DNA of 64,000 nucleotides, taken from Cryptomeria japonica. Taxonomy: Eukaryota; Streptophyta; Pinopsida; Cupressales; Cupressaceae. Where the stretch lies: positions 552,986,136 to 553,050,135 of the forward strand of contig NC_081413.1 in assembly GCF_030272615.1 (NCBI RefSeq), read 5' to 3'. Position 1 is the first letter of the stretch. Each line of letters starts with the position of its first letter. The position numbers and the translations under genes were made by a program. The notes beneath the pieces are model-generated. The model was not told where the DNA came from. It saw only the letters and a list, made by a program, of their open reading frames with translations, and did not search any database. Positions 34,390-47,361 of the stretch are shown piece after piece.

Positions 34390-36790
34390 ACTTCTATTTT
34401 TCCAAGCTACTCTTCCTTATAATGTTTAGATTTATTCTAAAGTGCTCATTGTGACTCATGTTTACTACTCTTCTTATTAGTCTCATTCCAATATTTCCTA
34501 CAAAAATATGGAATGATCACATTTATATTTTATTTGTGTCTCCTAAATATCCACAAAATTTGGAACAATAATATTATGAGCATCACTTTGATGAAATGAG
34601 TACTAAGTGATCCATTCTTATGAGGGGTTCATAAGAACTACTCATAAGAATGGGTTAGCTTGACTCTAAAACTATGCAAGTGAATCTTGATATAAATATC
34701 ATAGTATGAAAGTCTTGTGAAAACACTCATTCTTCTAGCATTGAAAGTTGTGAGAGAGTTATTAAGGGGATTCTCGTGTGTATAGATTCAATGTATAAGT
34801 TCAAGACAGATTTTGAGGTGATATTTCTTTCCTTTTGGTACATCTATCTTTAAATTGGATGTTCTTTTGCCTTCATGGTAGGGAGTAAGTAATTTTTATG
34901 TGGGTTCCTTTTTTCATTCTTGGATTATTAAGGAAAACATAGTTTGTGAAGAGGAGGTTTTGCTTGTTATCTTATAAAAAAATTGGGTATTAGCTATTAT
35001 AATAAATGATAGACAGAACAATGTCCTCTAAGGATGTTGAAAAGAAATATCTATATGATGGATTCTCTTCCCAATTTATCTTCAAAGTTATTTAGTAAAT
35101 ATTTGGGAAACCAAAATAGGGTATGTTGATTTGCAAAGGAAGAACTAAATCTCCCAAGCTTGTTCCAACAACCATAAAATTTTATGATTGGGATGCAAGG
35201 GAGATTAGTGGATTTGATGGGTTGGCTTTGGCTAGATTCACCTAAGACAATTGATGATTTATTAGGCATTGTTGTCGTCGATGCATTGTTAAGGTTATTA
35301 TGGTTGATTATCAAAGCTAGTGGGATTCAAATATAGAGGCATGTTTAAGATAATTCTTATCATTGGTTGGTTAATAAAAATATGGTTTCAAGATTGATGC
35401 ACAAACATATTAGAAGGGCACTTTTATGATGTATGTGAAATAATCACATTATTAAGCAAAATAATAGGTAATCTATAGGCAAAAATACTCCATATATAGA
35501 TATTCTATATGAGGGACATGACTAATTCCACAAACTATAATATTGACTAGGCTTTTCTCATTAGTGGAATCATATAATAGCTAGTGTGTATTGCTGGCTA
35601 GATGCATGAATTTGTAGTTTTCATACAACTAAGAAATGATAATGTTTCTAAGTACAAACCAAGTAGGAACTATAGACCCACTAATCTAATTTGTAACCAC
35701 TCGCCACAACTATATTATGATAACTCTCTTATTGATAATAGAGAGTATCTAATGCATTTATTAAGACCTTGATTATGGTCATGGTAGACCACACAAAGAA
35801 TGACTTCCATAGGAGGCTAATAAGGTGATCCATGAACAAGAGTTTGTTTCATTCAATCCTTAACATTAACTATCATTAAGGTGGACAAATTTTTGAGGTG
35901 AGAAATTTAGTGAAATATTACTTAATATTCTAACTGGAGATATTACATACTAATCATGAAGTGTGAGTTCATATGACTCGCTGATATATAATGATAAAGT
36001 ATTACATAATTAAAATTGTAAAAAACTCTACCTACTTGATATTAAATTTATTATTATTCTAATGTGCAAAGAATAAGCAAGATTATCTAGGAATTAAATC
36101 TGTTATGGTTTCATCATTAATAGATGGATGGATTGAATGAGTGATCGGTGAAGTAGTTGAATTTGTGCCTATAATTCTCTGTCTGGATTCTCTGTATTAC
36201 ATGGGGAGAAATGGGGGTGATGGGGGAGGAGATTACAATCTTGTATCAAGATGTAGATTTATTTTCCGACCATATTAATGTAACGAAAATGAACCGAAAA
36301 CTATCTTGATTAATATGTTCTAATACCCTAACTAGCAAGGAATTTTGTTGATACAACTGTAGCACAAGTTCAAGAAAATTTATCACTGTAAAAATACCAG
36401 TCCTCGAGTGCTCGCATCCAAAAATCTTTCTCATTGCTGTTGACGGAGGCCCGGGCATCGCCGTTTACACAGCCCATTTTGGGCTCCCTTGCGGTCATCC
36501 TCGTTGGTTATGTGCCAGCCCTTGGTACTTTGTGCCCGTGGCACTTCGTTCCCCCATTCCCCCCTGTGGCCGTGTTTGTCACCAATGATCGCTACAGAGG
36601 CGGGATGAATGAGATAGGCGGGATTTTGTAAAGAGGCAGGAATTTGGTCTTTTCTTTTTTTTTAAGTAATGCACGCATTCGTAGAAATTCTGACGAACAC
36701 GAGCATTTTTTTGTTAAAAAATCAAATTTTCACACAATGCTCCTTGTCCATCAGAAACCTCCATTGGAATCTGACCCCAAATGTATTAGT
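34390..36790. other. Unassigned stretch, possible decayed LTR near 34400-34975
   Basis: A TATAAATATC (about 34692) is followed by a segment resembling R-U5. A TTGGGTATTAGC near 34982 is weakly like a tRNA-Met primer site, so the left part may be an old LTR. The part from 35000 to 36200 shows no recognisable protein. A GC-richer island at 36440-36610 has a 65-codon open frame without family features. Confidence 0.3.
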
Positions 36791-37696
36791 GACTACATGA
36801 GTCTGCAAACATCCATGTGACTCAACTCACAAACACTAGTGACTCTAAGGAGAGAGTGTCATCCCATGGCTTAAGGTGGTTACCCTGGTAGGCCTCCATA
36901 GGTCCCGACCCCCATCCTGGGTTATCCTAGTAACCTATCCCGAACCTTCGGCTCCATCTAAGCCTCATGCGGACCCTACCAATCCTTTCGTGAAGACAAG
37001 GTGGTAGGTTTGTCATTCCAGGCCTTCTCACCACATCCTGAGCCTATACAAGCACTCAACCATGTGCAAGGCACATTATCTTAATTAATATTTTAACTAC
37101 CCACCCCCTATTCAATTATTAGGTTATCACTTCTTAACTGACTTTCGAGGGGTTATCCTGCCATCCACTTTGGGTGTGACCCCCGCTCGAAAGCCACTCT
37201 CTCTCAAAGGACACTAACAAGAAAGGTCTCTCTACGAGAACTCAATGGCAAAATACATAGCCATATCTAATCTTGACAAACCATGGGTGAAGGATACACA
37301 ATCACTAACCCAGGATTGACCATTTGGAAACATAACACACAATGGCTCACATCAACAGAGTTATACAACAACACCTGACCAAGGGGTATAACAACATATG
37401 ACATAATGACAACTCAGCCAGAATTGCAATGAAATTAAGCTTGACTGCAAATACCATTTACACAAGATCCTAATATAGGCAATCTTTTCTTTAAACAACC
37501 AAAAGCATAAAATACTTGCCATTAAAGATTTTCCAGAACATAAGAAAATACAACTATATTAATACAAGGAAATCAATGTTGTCATTTTTCCAATAAGGTT
37601 AAATAAAATCACGTTAAAATTAATCTCCTAATGTATTTCCAAGCATAAATATAGAATCTTAAATTATAAGCTTTTCTGAAAATAACCAAATTCTTA

Positions 37697-37697
37697 A

Positions 37698-37733
<36 letters not shown>

Positions 37734-37886
37734 ATTATATGAATATATATATACATCGTATATATATTATATACCTATAATCATATTACAATATATATAT
37801 ATATATATATAAACACATGAATTAATTTGCACAGTATTAAAATAATACTTAAATAACATAATGCCCACAATTAAAAAACTTATATA

Positions 37887-37918
<32 letters not shown>
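37697..37918. repeat. Cluster of (AT)n microsatellites
   Basis: Three separate AT runs, at about 37704-37728, 37791-37811 and 37890-37918, within the truncated LTR. They are probably replication-slippage products. Confidence 0.85.
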
Positions 37919-37921
<3 letters not shown>

Positions 37922-38019
37922 TAAAAATTGAATTATATAACTCTGGGCAAGAAATCCGAATGTACCATATTCTGGATTGCACAAATTTTAACCAGGGAAA
38001 AGCAAATTATATTTACTCC

Positions 38020-38123
38020 CTGCTACCGCATGGTAGCAGGTACTACCATAGGTAGTACATGCTACCTTACAGTAGCAGGTTGCTACTGTACGGTAGCGGT
38101 ACTACCGTTGGTAGCAACTACTG
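38020..38123. repeat. Palindrome array of GGTAGC/GCTACC words
   Basis: Within 104 bp there are about ten copies of GGTAG/CTACC arranged as adjacent hairpins. These are CTGCTACC-GCAT-GGTAGCAG (38020-38039), GTACTACC-ATA-GGTAGTAC (about 38040-38058), and a 17-bp stem with one mismatch around GGT (38061-38097), then CTACC-GTT-GGTAG (38103-38115). The array is far more GC-rich than its surroundings. No protein or known RNA is recognised. Confidence 0.85.
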
Positions 38124-39977
38124 ACCCTCCCAAAAAACCAATTTTTTTTATTTTATTTTTTTTAAATTTCAATAACCCAAAAAAACATTAAATTGCAATA
38201 ACCTAAAAACTTTAAATTTTATTTCCAATAAAATTTATTTCCAGGGAAACTAATTAATACATATTTTCTGCAAAATAATATAATAAAACAATTTCCCCAT
38301 AACTTTTAATGACCCAATAAATTTAATTAATAATAACTAAATAATTTCACAGAGATGTACAATTATTGACAGAACAACCATAGCCAAATATTGAAACCAA
38401 ACCCAAACAAGAGGGAATATTTTCTCTAGTAAATCCCATTTTCTACCAAAACTTGCAACTTTTAAGCACAGTAAAACATCTTGGCAAAAATTTTCCATAA
38501 TAATTCTTCCAAAACCTCACAAAATTTAATCTATAAACACCCAGGAAATAACTTCTTTCCATATACTAAAAATTAATTTCAGGAAAGAATTTTAGCCAAG
38601 AACACGAAATAACCAGAAAGGGTTTTGGATTTGACAAATATTTTTGACACACATCATTTAGAAAGAGGGAAGAAATAAAATATTTTCTTTAAAAACAACC
38701 AGAAGAGGCCACCCAACCTATATAGCTTTCCTAGAAGATTTACGTGGAAGGGCTCAATTATGTACCAGTTTTCCAAGCCAATCCTTCTTCCAGCAATCCT
38801 CTGATAATTTCTTCTTCAACAAAATATTGCTTCCCAAAAATCTCTGCCTCTTTCTTGTGAAATCCCCAAAAAGAGAAAGATCTATTCTTTTTAACCTAAT
38901 ATTTTAGGTTGCACATATTTTTCCCAAAAACCTAATATTTAATTTTAGTAATAAAAAGGAATTTTAATTTCTTTTCTTTTTCTTTTTTAATACCCACTAG
39001 AAAGATAATTAAATGAACATGCAAAAATTATAATCGTTTATTTTTTTTGTTTTTCTTTTCTTTTCTCATGCTAAATAATTAATTTTCTAAAAACAGAAAA
39101 TAAAGCAATACTTTAATTCTAATTTATTCTTTTATTCATTTATTTATTTAAAATTCTAGGAAACAATAAATCAAATTAATCTAATTTATTTTTCACTAAA
39201 ATTTAAATAAGATATAATTCAAATACAATGCAACTTGCAATCTAATTTAATAATTTGTTTTAATTAATTAAATTTAAAATATCAATGCATAAAATACATA
39301 ATTCCAAAAATACTAACTATGAGATAACTCCATAAATTTAATTAATTAATTAAAACCACTAAACACACAAAATGAGCAAACCCCAAGCAAAGACTCATAA
39401 AAAGTCAAACGACAAAATACGAAAGCCGAACAAACCGACAGGACGAACAACTGACGACACTCACAAGAGTGTAACAATAAAATAAGGTCAACTACTACCT
39501 CCTCCACTTCCATTAGAAAAATATAAGGCATGCTCAGACCTGTGAAGCTAGGTGGAGATGGTACCCCGTACCTACCCGGTACTTGTACCTACAATATCCT
39601 GCATCACCGAACCACACATTCATATATACAATATAGAAAACACGGCATGCACACCGATGAAGGAGAATCGTGACGTTCCCTATCTCACCGGAGTGAGTGA
39701 AGGAAAATCGTCCCCTTGCATCCAATACACTCACAGACACGCAACATATAATTTCACATTGCATAGATAAAGTAAAGTGTCAGTACATAGAAATAATCCA
39801 TAAAATACCATAAATCATAATTAATGAAATACTGCAAATAAATTATGCATCTCATATCCAAATAAAGCATGAAATAATGTCATGTAAGTCTGAATAACAC
39901 ATCATAGTAATGTATCCACTGAAAGTAAAAAATAATAAAATATGAGTCTAATAAGTTCAACAAGGAGGGGTACTACA

Positions 39978-41340
39978 CAATCCACAATCCAAGCCAAGAA
40001 ATCTTCAAGCAATCCTCAAAATCCAAAATCCTTAGCCAAATCCAACTTGCAGAATAATACCCAAAATGTTAACCCGACAAAATACTCAAGAAGCCAAATA
40101 AATAAAAAATAAAACTAAAACTATAGAAAATCTCAGCCAATCAAAATATTACAAAATAATATATTTCTTACCTACCATTTGCAAAACCCAAGATAAAAAT
40201 AATAAAATATTATTTAATTTACTCACCCAACAATATAACCAATAGAATAATAGGGTAGGTAGAAAGGATCTACCAAACAACCCAAGAGAGTAAAAAGAGA
40301 ATAATAATATAAACAACTCATAAAATCATGGGCACAAATAATTATAAAAGTCCAATTAAATAAACAACTGAGTATAAATAAATACCACATATGATTAATA
40401 AATAATAATTAGTAATTAGTAATAAACATCAATAAATAATCCTTGATAACCCAAGGTATTATCAAGCCATTAATTAAATATAAACCAAGGAATCTATAAT
40501 ATTAATATTAATTTAACAACACTTTATTATTAAATATTATACCAACTTTTTATTTAATTTATTATTATAAATTATATTAATCTTTTATTTTAATTTAACA
40601 TTATTAAACTATATAAATCAATTTAATCAATTAATAAATAACCAAATCAATAATTACCATGCTACATCATGCAAACCACCAAAGAATAAACCCAGAAAGC
40701 ATTATACACTAACCACAACTCGTGCCAAGACTCTAAACTAACAAGGTAATCAACTTAAACCTAGAGTAAAGGGTGGGATATCATGTCAACTCCAATTTCC
40801 ATTGGGATAAGACATGCTCAAACCTATGAAGCCAGGTGGAGTCAATGTCTAGTACCCACAAATCTTGCATCCACAAAGCCATGGTAGAACATATACAATA
40901 ATATATAATGAACAGACAAGTGATAGAGAATCGCAACGGCATATCATGCTCGCAATGAGTGATATGAAATCGTCTCTACTCACATAGACAATCACTCAAT
41001 ATAAAATCAATGCATCACATAGAATCATAATAATAGAATGGGGTTACTACATCATAAAATAACATCAAATAATCATAGAACAAACATGATACATGCATAG
41101 AAGTGAACACACAATGATCATCATAGAGTAATCTATCCTCACAACAGTCTAGAAATATCATCATCCACATGTAAACATAATGTCAAGCATACTATAATAT
41201 GTCTATTATCCATAAAGAAGCATCTAAAACATAGATAAATCCATAAACATCTAGTCAAAGCTCATCACAAAAATAGTGTAAACTATGCGTATAATCTGTC
41301 GAAGCACAAAAGAAATGACAAGTCAAGGAGAGGCACTACA
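39978..41340 (-). mobile_element. 5' part of another family-B-like LTR (D copy)
   Basis: On the minus strand it starts TGTAGTGCCTCTCC at 41340. About 350-450 bp in, it shares with the C copy a segment built from GTGAGT, ACGATTTC, CACTCA and CGATTCTC words. About 500 bp in, it shares a segment ending GGTTTGAGCATG. The remainder of the LTR is missing where the C copy begins, so C may have inserted in D or a deletion may join them. It cuts off LINE-6 at 41341. Confidence 0.5.
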
Positions 41341-42253
41341 TTTTCCAGTTGTTTATATTATGCTCCCATCTTTGTATTAGGTACTTATCATTCATGCCCC
41401 ACGTATTCAACTATCTAATCATAAAAATGACACAATTACAATCTTCATCTTGTAATAGATTTGTATGAAATATGAAACTGCAGTCTCTACTTTGAGTAGT
41501 ACTCGGTCCATTTTAAAAATAATTTTAATTTTAATAGGATGGTGATTAGAAAGAATGTATGGGTAGACATTAATGCAAAAACCCTTCTCATCCTTAGTAA
41601 AACTAAATATGTCTCTATTAACATAGAACCTATCAAGCCTGCAGTAAATCCTTTTCTTACCTTGCTAGAAGTTGCACCATGTGAAACAATTGTTCTCATC
41701 TTTCTTTCCAAGTAATGGATCAAAAAGTTTTAATTTATCTTTCATGTTAAACCAGTAGTTCTCTTCATTACTCTTTCAATCAAACTTATTTCTTGCATAT
41801 TTGTCATCTTTGTGTTCTATCATGTTAATGTCTCCACCAACCACCCAATAGACATTAGACAAGCTATACATCCATTTCCAAAGCTCAATTCTATTTTTGT
41901 AATCATTGGGAGCATAAACAGAGCATAATCCCACCTTAACATCATCCTTTTGGATTATTACCCACACTGGTCTATTACATGGGGAAGATCCATGGTCTAA
42001 AACATGTTTTCTCCATTTGTTGGAAAGAAAGATGATTGTTCACCTTTTCCTTTGTAATGTTTACTTGTGAATTGTATGGCATCCTTCGACATACATTTCA
42101 AGTTGACATCTAAACTAAATTGTGTGGCTTTGACTTCTTGAAGAAAAACTACCGAACCTTATTCTTGATAGAATTAAGGAATCTTTTTAATATATACTTC
42201 CTATCTTGGGATTCCAAACCCCTTACATTTCATGATACACATTTCAAGTTCAT
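41341..42253 (-). pseudogene. LINE-6 ORF2 fragment: APE-type endonuclease
   Basis: The start ATG is at 42253 (MNLKCVS, then TGA where the family has Trp, then NVRGL). The core shows GLCSVYAPNDYKNRIELW and VVGGDINMIEH (about 41930-41800), then CRLDRFYVN-like and SNHHPI, the usual end of the domain. Several stops are present. RT, zf-RVT and RNase H are absent because the element is cut at 41341. Confidence 0.8.
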
Positions 42254-42259
42254 GAGAAT

Positions 42260-44405
42260 CATTATTCAGTACTGTCTATTGAATTCCTAAAGCTTTCAAA
42301 GCATTTAGGAATTTTATCATCTATCTCCTTCCTCTTATGAATGGGAGAAGAAAATTATTTACTTTTGTTCTTTCTTTTATGTTTAACTACGTTAAACAAA
42401 CCATACCCTACTAGTATCATTTTGTCACTTGATTCACCATTCTATTGAGATTTCTTCTTCCCTGTAGTGATTATCAAACTAGTATCTTCTACAATTTTCC
42501 CTATAGTATTCTAGCCTTCCCATAAGACAACGTTGTTAGATTTATTTTAAATAACTACAGCCTAACACTGAAGTTTAAATTGATCTACCTCATGTTTTGG
42601 ACTTTGGGTATCATTTGCAGGCCATCGCTGACCTTATATGTGGGAGAGTTAAATTTTATATAAACTTCAGGGAGATCCTTGTCACTTACTTAATTACTTG
42701 AGTCGAGACATTGAAGAGCCAATTGGTTAGGGTCCTAGATAGGATTATTAGCCTATCTATATTCTCAGGTATGGGTTGCCTCAGCTCCTATTCCAATAAG
42801 GGGCCATCTGGAGATTCATTCTCTCCACAAATGGTCCCATTATCTTCTTGGTCTGAGAGTACATTAAACTTATTGGTTGGGTCTATGGTAGGTGATGCCT
42901 TAGGGGATAGAAGACTTCTAGGTCTCTGCACACTTGAGCCAATTTGGTTATTACTTTCTAGGTACAAGATAATTGATTTCACCATAGATCTTGATTTACA
43001 AGTTTGACCTTCTATGCAATTTATCATATCTTTATTATATTCCTTATCATTTGTTGGTGTGCAAGGCACAATCTCCTCTTCCATATAATATTTCTTAGAT
43101 TCAATCTTATTTTTAATCCTTTGTAACACAATTTGTTATGCATTCTTCTTCCTAGGCCTTTTTGTGTAGGGTATTATCAAAGAGTCCATACAACCCAAAC
43201 TTTCCTTTTAGGGGCTCTCGAACTTGAGATTTAGACTAAAAAATAGTTAAATATGGAGGAGGGTCTGCAATAAACTTCCCTACTTCCATGGAAGCCAATA
43301 GAGAGGAGATACAACTAGGGTACTTATAAGAGTCTGGTTTATCAATATAATCCTTTAGAGACAACTAAATGGCACTAGTCAAAGAGTTGAGGTTAGCCAA
43401 CATGTCATCTTTATTTCTCGTAGGCACATTGTCAGTAACTTGGTTATTAATCATACTAGATGAGTTAGTGTTAGGTCTTGAGTACATGGTCAAGTTAGCT
43501 TTATAGACCTACCTATTTTTGGTACCAGACTTATTAGATATAATAGGACAATTCCTTTGAATGTGTCCTTCTTCTTGCAAAGATAACAAGCATTAGTACC
43601 TCCAAGCACCTCAATGTTACAAGTGAATATTTCATCATTGATATTGATTTAAATTGAGCTAGGGATTTCAATACCTAGATTAAGTGATATTAAAACCCTA
43701 GCATCTAAATGGGGAAGGGTAAGCCTTGCCTCATCTTTTCTAACCACTTTCCCTAAAGAAACAAGCATTTAGGGCAAAAAAATTTGAAAGAAAAGGTGGA
43801 ATATTTTGTAACACAATCCACGTATGACACGACAAGGTTTAAACCTCATCACTCACAGCATCGGGCATCCATTTAAGAGCCCTAAAAATATAATTACCTA
43901 TATTCCAATACTATCTATTGATAATTAGTTTTGAAAAATATTAAAAATAACCTTCTTTTTTTTTTGAATCATAAGACAAAAAGAAATTTGAATATCCATT
44001 TTGTTAATCCAAACATTTCTAAACCAAACATCTAGTAACTTCCTAAATGGAACTAAGATGAATCTATAGAAACTAGAAAGATAGCTTGACATCTTTAACC
44101 TACTATTCTCTTGAGAAAGAAATTCAATAATCTCGGGATTAGGAGAGATGGTAAGTTTATAAGGGTTATGAACATGCATCTTACCTCATCTTCCCTTTGC
44201 ACTTCCATTCTCTTTTGCATCATGCACAAGATTAGCAACAAAGATTGCACTATTGACACTGCCTTAGTTTCAACAACCAACACTTCTTTAAAAGATCTAG
44301 AACTATAATTAACTTCTTTGGGAGCCTTATCTTTTCAGATGGTTGGATTTTCATTGATTGGGTATATGGACACCACCATACCAGATTTTACCAAGGCCAT
44401 TGTTA
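42260..44405 (-). pseudogene. LINE-6 ORF1: DUF4283-like / zinc knuckle, decayed
   Basis: It begins near 44405 (MALVKSGMVV), followed by KAPKEVNYSSRSFKE, a DUF4283-like stretch (43925-44179) and a CCHC knuckle near 43600 that is split by a one-base shift: CYLCKK lies in one frame, GHIQRNCP in the next. The C-terminal part (43129-42788) is polar and contains FNVLSDQED, typical of the tail of plant L1 ORF1. Many stops and frameshifts are present. Confidence 0.72.
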
Positions 44406-47361
44406 CCACACACAAAGATAATATATGCAAATGCAAATGAAGATGGTAACTTTGGCTTAGTATGCTTATGGGGGTTAAGAACTCACACCTGAGTGAAGGA
44501 GGATGCTGACCTCCTCCACTACCTCTGCAAAAGAGCCCTCTACACATGCTTGAGCCCTTCCTTGATCAATGCACTGACACCTTCCTCCACCATTAATTAT
44601 TGAATTATTTTTTATTTTTTTAACAATTGGTAAATATTATATATTTATATATTACTTTTAATAATTTTATTTATAAATATTAATATCTATTGTAAAATTG
44701 GTATTCTTATATTGAAAAAAGAACAAACTACTTTCCTACTAAATAAAATTAATTATATTATAAAATATATGTATTATTTGTAATGCCCCGCCAGGAAACC
44801 CCGAAGGGATTAAGCCAAAACACAAGAATAGAGTGCAATAATTTTTTTTTTTTAAGTTACAACACATAAGATGCAACATGATAACAAAGATTCAGATTAC
44901 ATAGCGGAAGACTTCCATTAACTCCTAAAGAGTTTCCCAACGAGATTACTTAAATTTACACAATACACTTTACTCACACAATTAATCCAAGAGCTGAATA
45001 TCTTAATAACGAGATAATTCATAATCAGGATAATTTCTTTCAAAGGACTGAAATGTAAAACACAAGCAAGGATTCATCCTTAAGATCCATTCATGATTCT
45101 CATTTAAGCTTTTCATTTAAAATTGCAAACCAACATCTAACATTCTAATACACTAGGAATTTCACCATAAACATAAGAGATCTTTTCCAAGCATACCTAA
45201 ATTTCTTAGCAACAACTGAGTATAATTCATTACTCTAAGTTACATTCATTCATATTCTAGCTTATTGCATTAAAATGACGATTTCACACATGCATTACGA
45301 TAAATCGCATCTCAACCAATTATGCATTCGATCCACATGGCATTCAAGAAAGAATTGAGTATAAGCATTTAAAGTTAATTCCAATTTTCCACTTAACCAT
45401 TCAACATAAATTAATCATACATGATAAAGCTGAATAAAGAGACATAAGAGAATGCATCACATAACACCATAATGATCTCGGAGTTCACCCCTAAAGGGCT
45501 ACATCTCCGGGTCTGCGCAACTGCAAGACCCCCTCGGATAAATAATAAGGTTAAGAGTACAAAAGGTTACACCATACAATCCAGCCATCAAGGCGATACA
45601 TAAATAATATACAGATGACCACATCGGTCCATAATACATACACGATCCTTACAAAGAACAGGATCCAGCTGAACATAAACAAAGCTAAAACAAGAGGTCC
45701 AGAAGAGCATCCATAACTGAGCCATCACCACCCAAGGTCTAACATGGAACCGACTCTCACAAGGGCAGAGACAAAGGACGACTCACAAGGGTACTCAAAA
45801 CAGGACAAAACGACAACACACTAGCGAACGTAGGGACAAGTGTCATCACACGACCTGGTATGGATACCATGGAAAGTCTTCATAGGTCCCGGCCCATACA
45901 CTGGTAACCCTGGCAACCTAATCCGAACTTCCGGCCCATCCAAGCCTCATGTGGACCCACACATCCTCTCGTGATGACAAGGAAGGTAGTTTGCCATTTC
46001 AGGCCTTCTCACAGCATGCCGAATCTATGATAGCATTCGTCCCATGTGTGAGGCACATTATCTTATTTAGAGATTATTTTCTAATCTACTTAGGTTATCA
46101 CTTATTAGACTCACTTTCGACGGGTTATCCAGCAGCCACTTTGGGCGCGGCCCCCAATTGAAAGCCACTTTCCCATACGACACTAGACTAACTCAGACGA
46201 ACTCGAACCAAGGAATACACATGGTCAGACGAACGGAGTTCAAGAAGATACAAACATCAGGTCAAACACGACTCAAGGGTAATCACTTACTGACGGTGCT
46301 CTAACTAGAGACCTGACAACTAAGGTTAGCCACGAATCATCATTCGACTCACACAAAGAGGATATAACCAACTAAGTCAACATCACAATCCAACAGTCAA
46401 CTCGGAAATCGAGGACTAAAACAGGAACACCAAATCATCCATACGACAGGGTCCTTTTACACAAAGCAAAACATGCCATTTCATAATTAGGGCGAATACA
46501 GAAATTAAACTCGCAAGGCAATAATCAGAAAAGACATTATTCCCTCAAGTTGATTTAAACATTAAAAACGATCAAGTTTTCTACAAGATCCAAATCAGAT
46601 TTGAGTTATCTACCTCAACTGGGGATAAGTTGTTCTTGGTTTTCTAACTCCTAAGGTTCAAGCATTGAACAGGCAATTTAGGCCATAAAGAGTTTTAACC
46701 AATTCATATTATTAAATCTCAGACAACCGTTAAACAATTAAAATAAGATATTTAAACTCCAATCAAAACGTCATTAACATACTGGACTAAAATCAATCTC
46801 TACAGATTCATAATTTCACTTCCAGATGCATTATACGAATTACGGAAATAAAAATGTAGAAAGAGAAACTAAAGAAGCTAATCATTTCCAAAAGCACATC
46901 GTTTAATTTCAATACCCAACGATAAGTATTTCACTACTATACAGTTACTCAAATGATCTGTTCCACGATAAAATTTAACATCATCAACAATTTTCAATTG
47001 CGAAAATCAACAGTTTTAAAACTTAATCAGGAAAGGAACATAGGTCGAGAAATGGGATTGAATATTTAATTCACTTATAAACCCATTATAAGATAAATCC
47101 ATATCTAATTATCATTTATCACTATATGCCACCCTAATCCAGTTTAAAACTAATTAAACTCAACATTAAAATTACTCTCCTTTAAATGATATAAATATCA
47201 TATGTTTTTCTTCCCTTTTTTTTTTTATACTAAACATTACATTGAATATGCATTTAAAACTTCGTTTAAAACAACTACATTTAAACAAAGAAATGCATTT
47301 AATTAAAACTAAGCTCTTTTATAAAAAGGAAAAGCATTTAAAAAAAAACACGCATGGAACG

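Larger units (their letters stand above)
36790..39977 (-). mobile_element. Truncated LTR, family B (C copy), minus strand
   Basis: The minus strand begins TGTAGTACCCCTCC at 39977, as in the 4-kb LTRs of family B. The block at about 36860-37210 aligns with 45850-46190, sharing TTCATAGGTCCCG-like, GGCCTTCTCAC, GGCACATTATCTTA and CACTTTGGG segments. The 3' end of the LTR is missing at the low-coordinate side. It contains a palindrome array (38020-38123) and three AT microsatellites (about 37700-37920). No coding domain is present. Confidence 0.65.
41341..44590 (-). mobile_element. LINE-6: 5' half of a LINE, 3'-truncated
   Basis: Minus-strand element with a 5' UTR (about 44590-44410), a complete but frameshifted ORF1 and the endonuclease part of ORF2. 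It stops abruptly at the LTR boundary 41340/41341, and no RT follows below. It belongs to a different family from LINE-1 and LINE-3, judging by the endonuclease wording. No TSD was found. Confidence 0.75.

Noticed and set aside
36434-36631. 65-codon frame in a GC-richer island
   Set aside because: No recognisable motif, and the island looks like TE or promoter debris; too little support for a gene.
38020-38123. CRISPR array
   Set aside because: The repeats are short inverted words without regular spacers, and the window is from a plant nuclear genome.
45949-46161. 70-codon frame conserved at 50095-50337 as a possible small gene
   Set aside because: It is shared because both lie in copies of the same LTR. 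The sequence has no start context or domain, and the DNA between is equally conserved.
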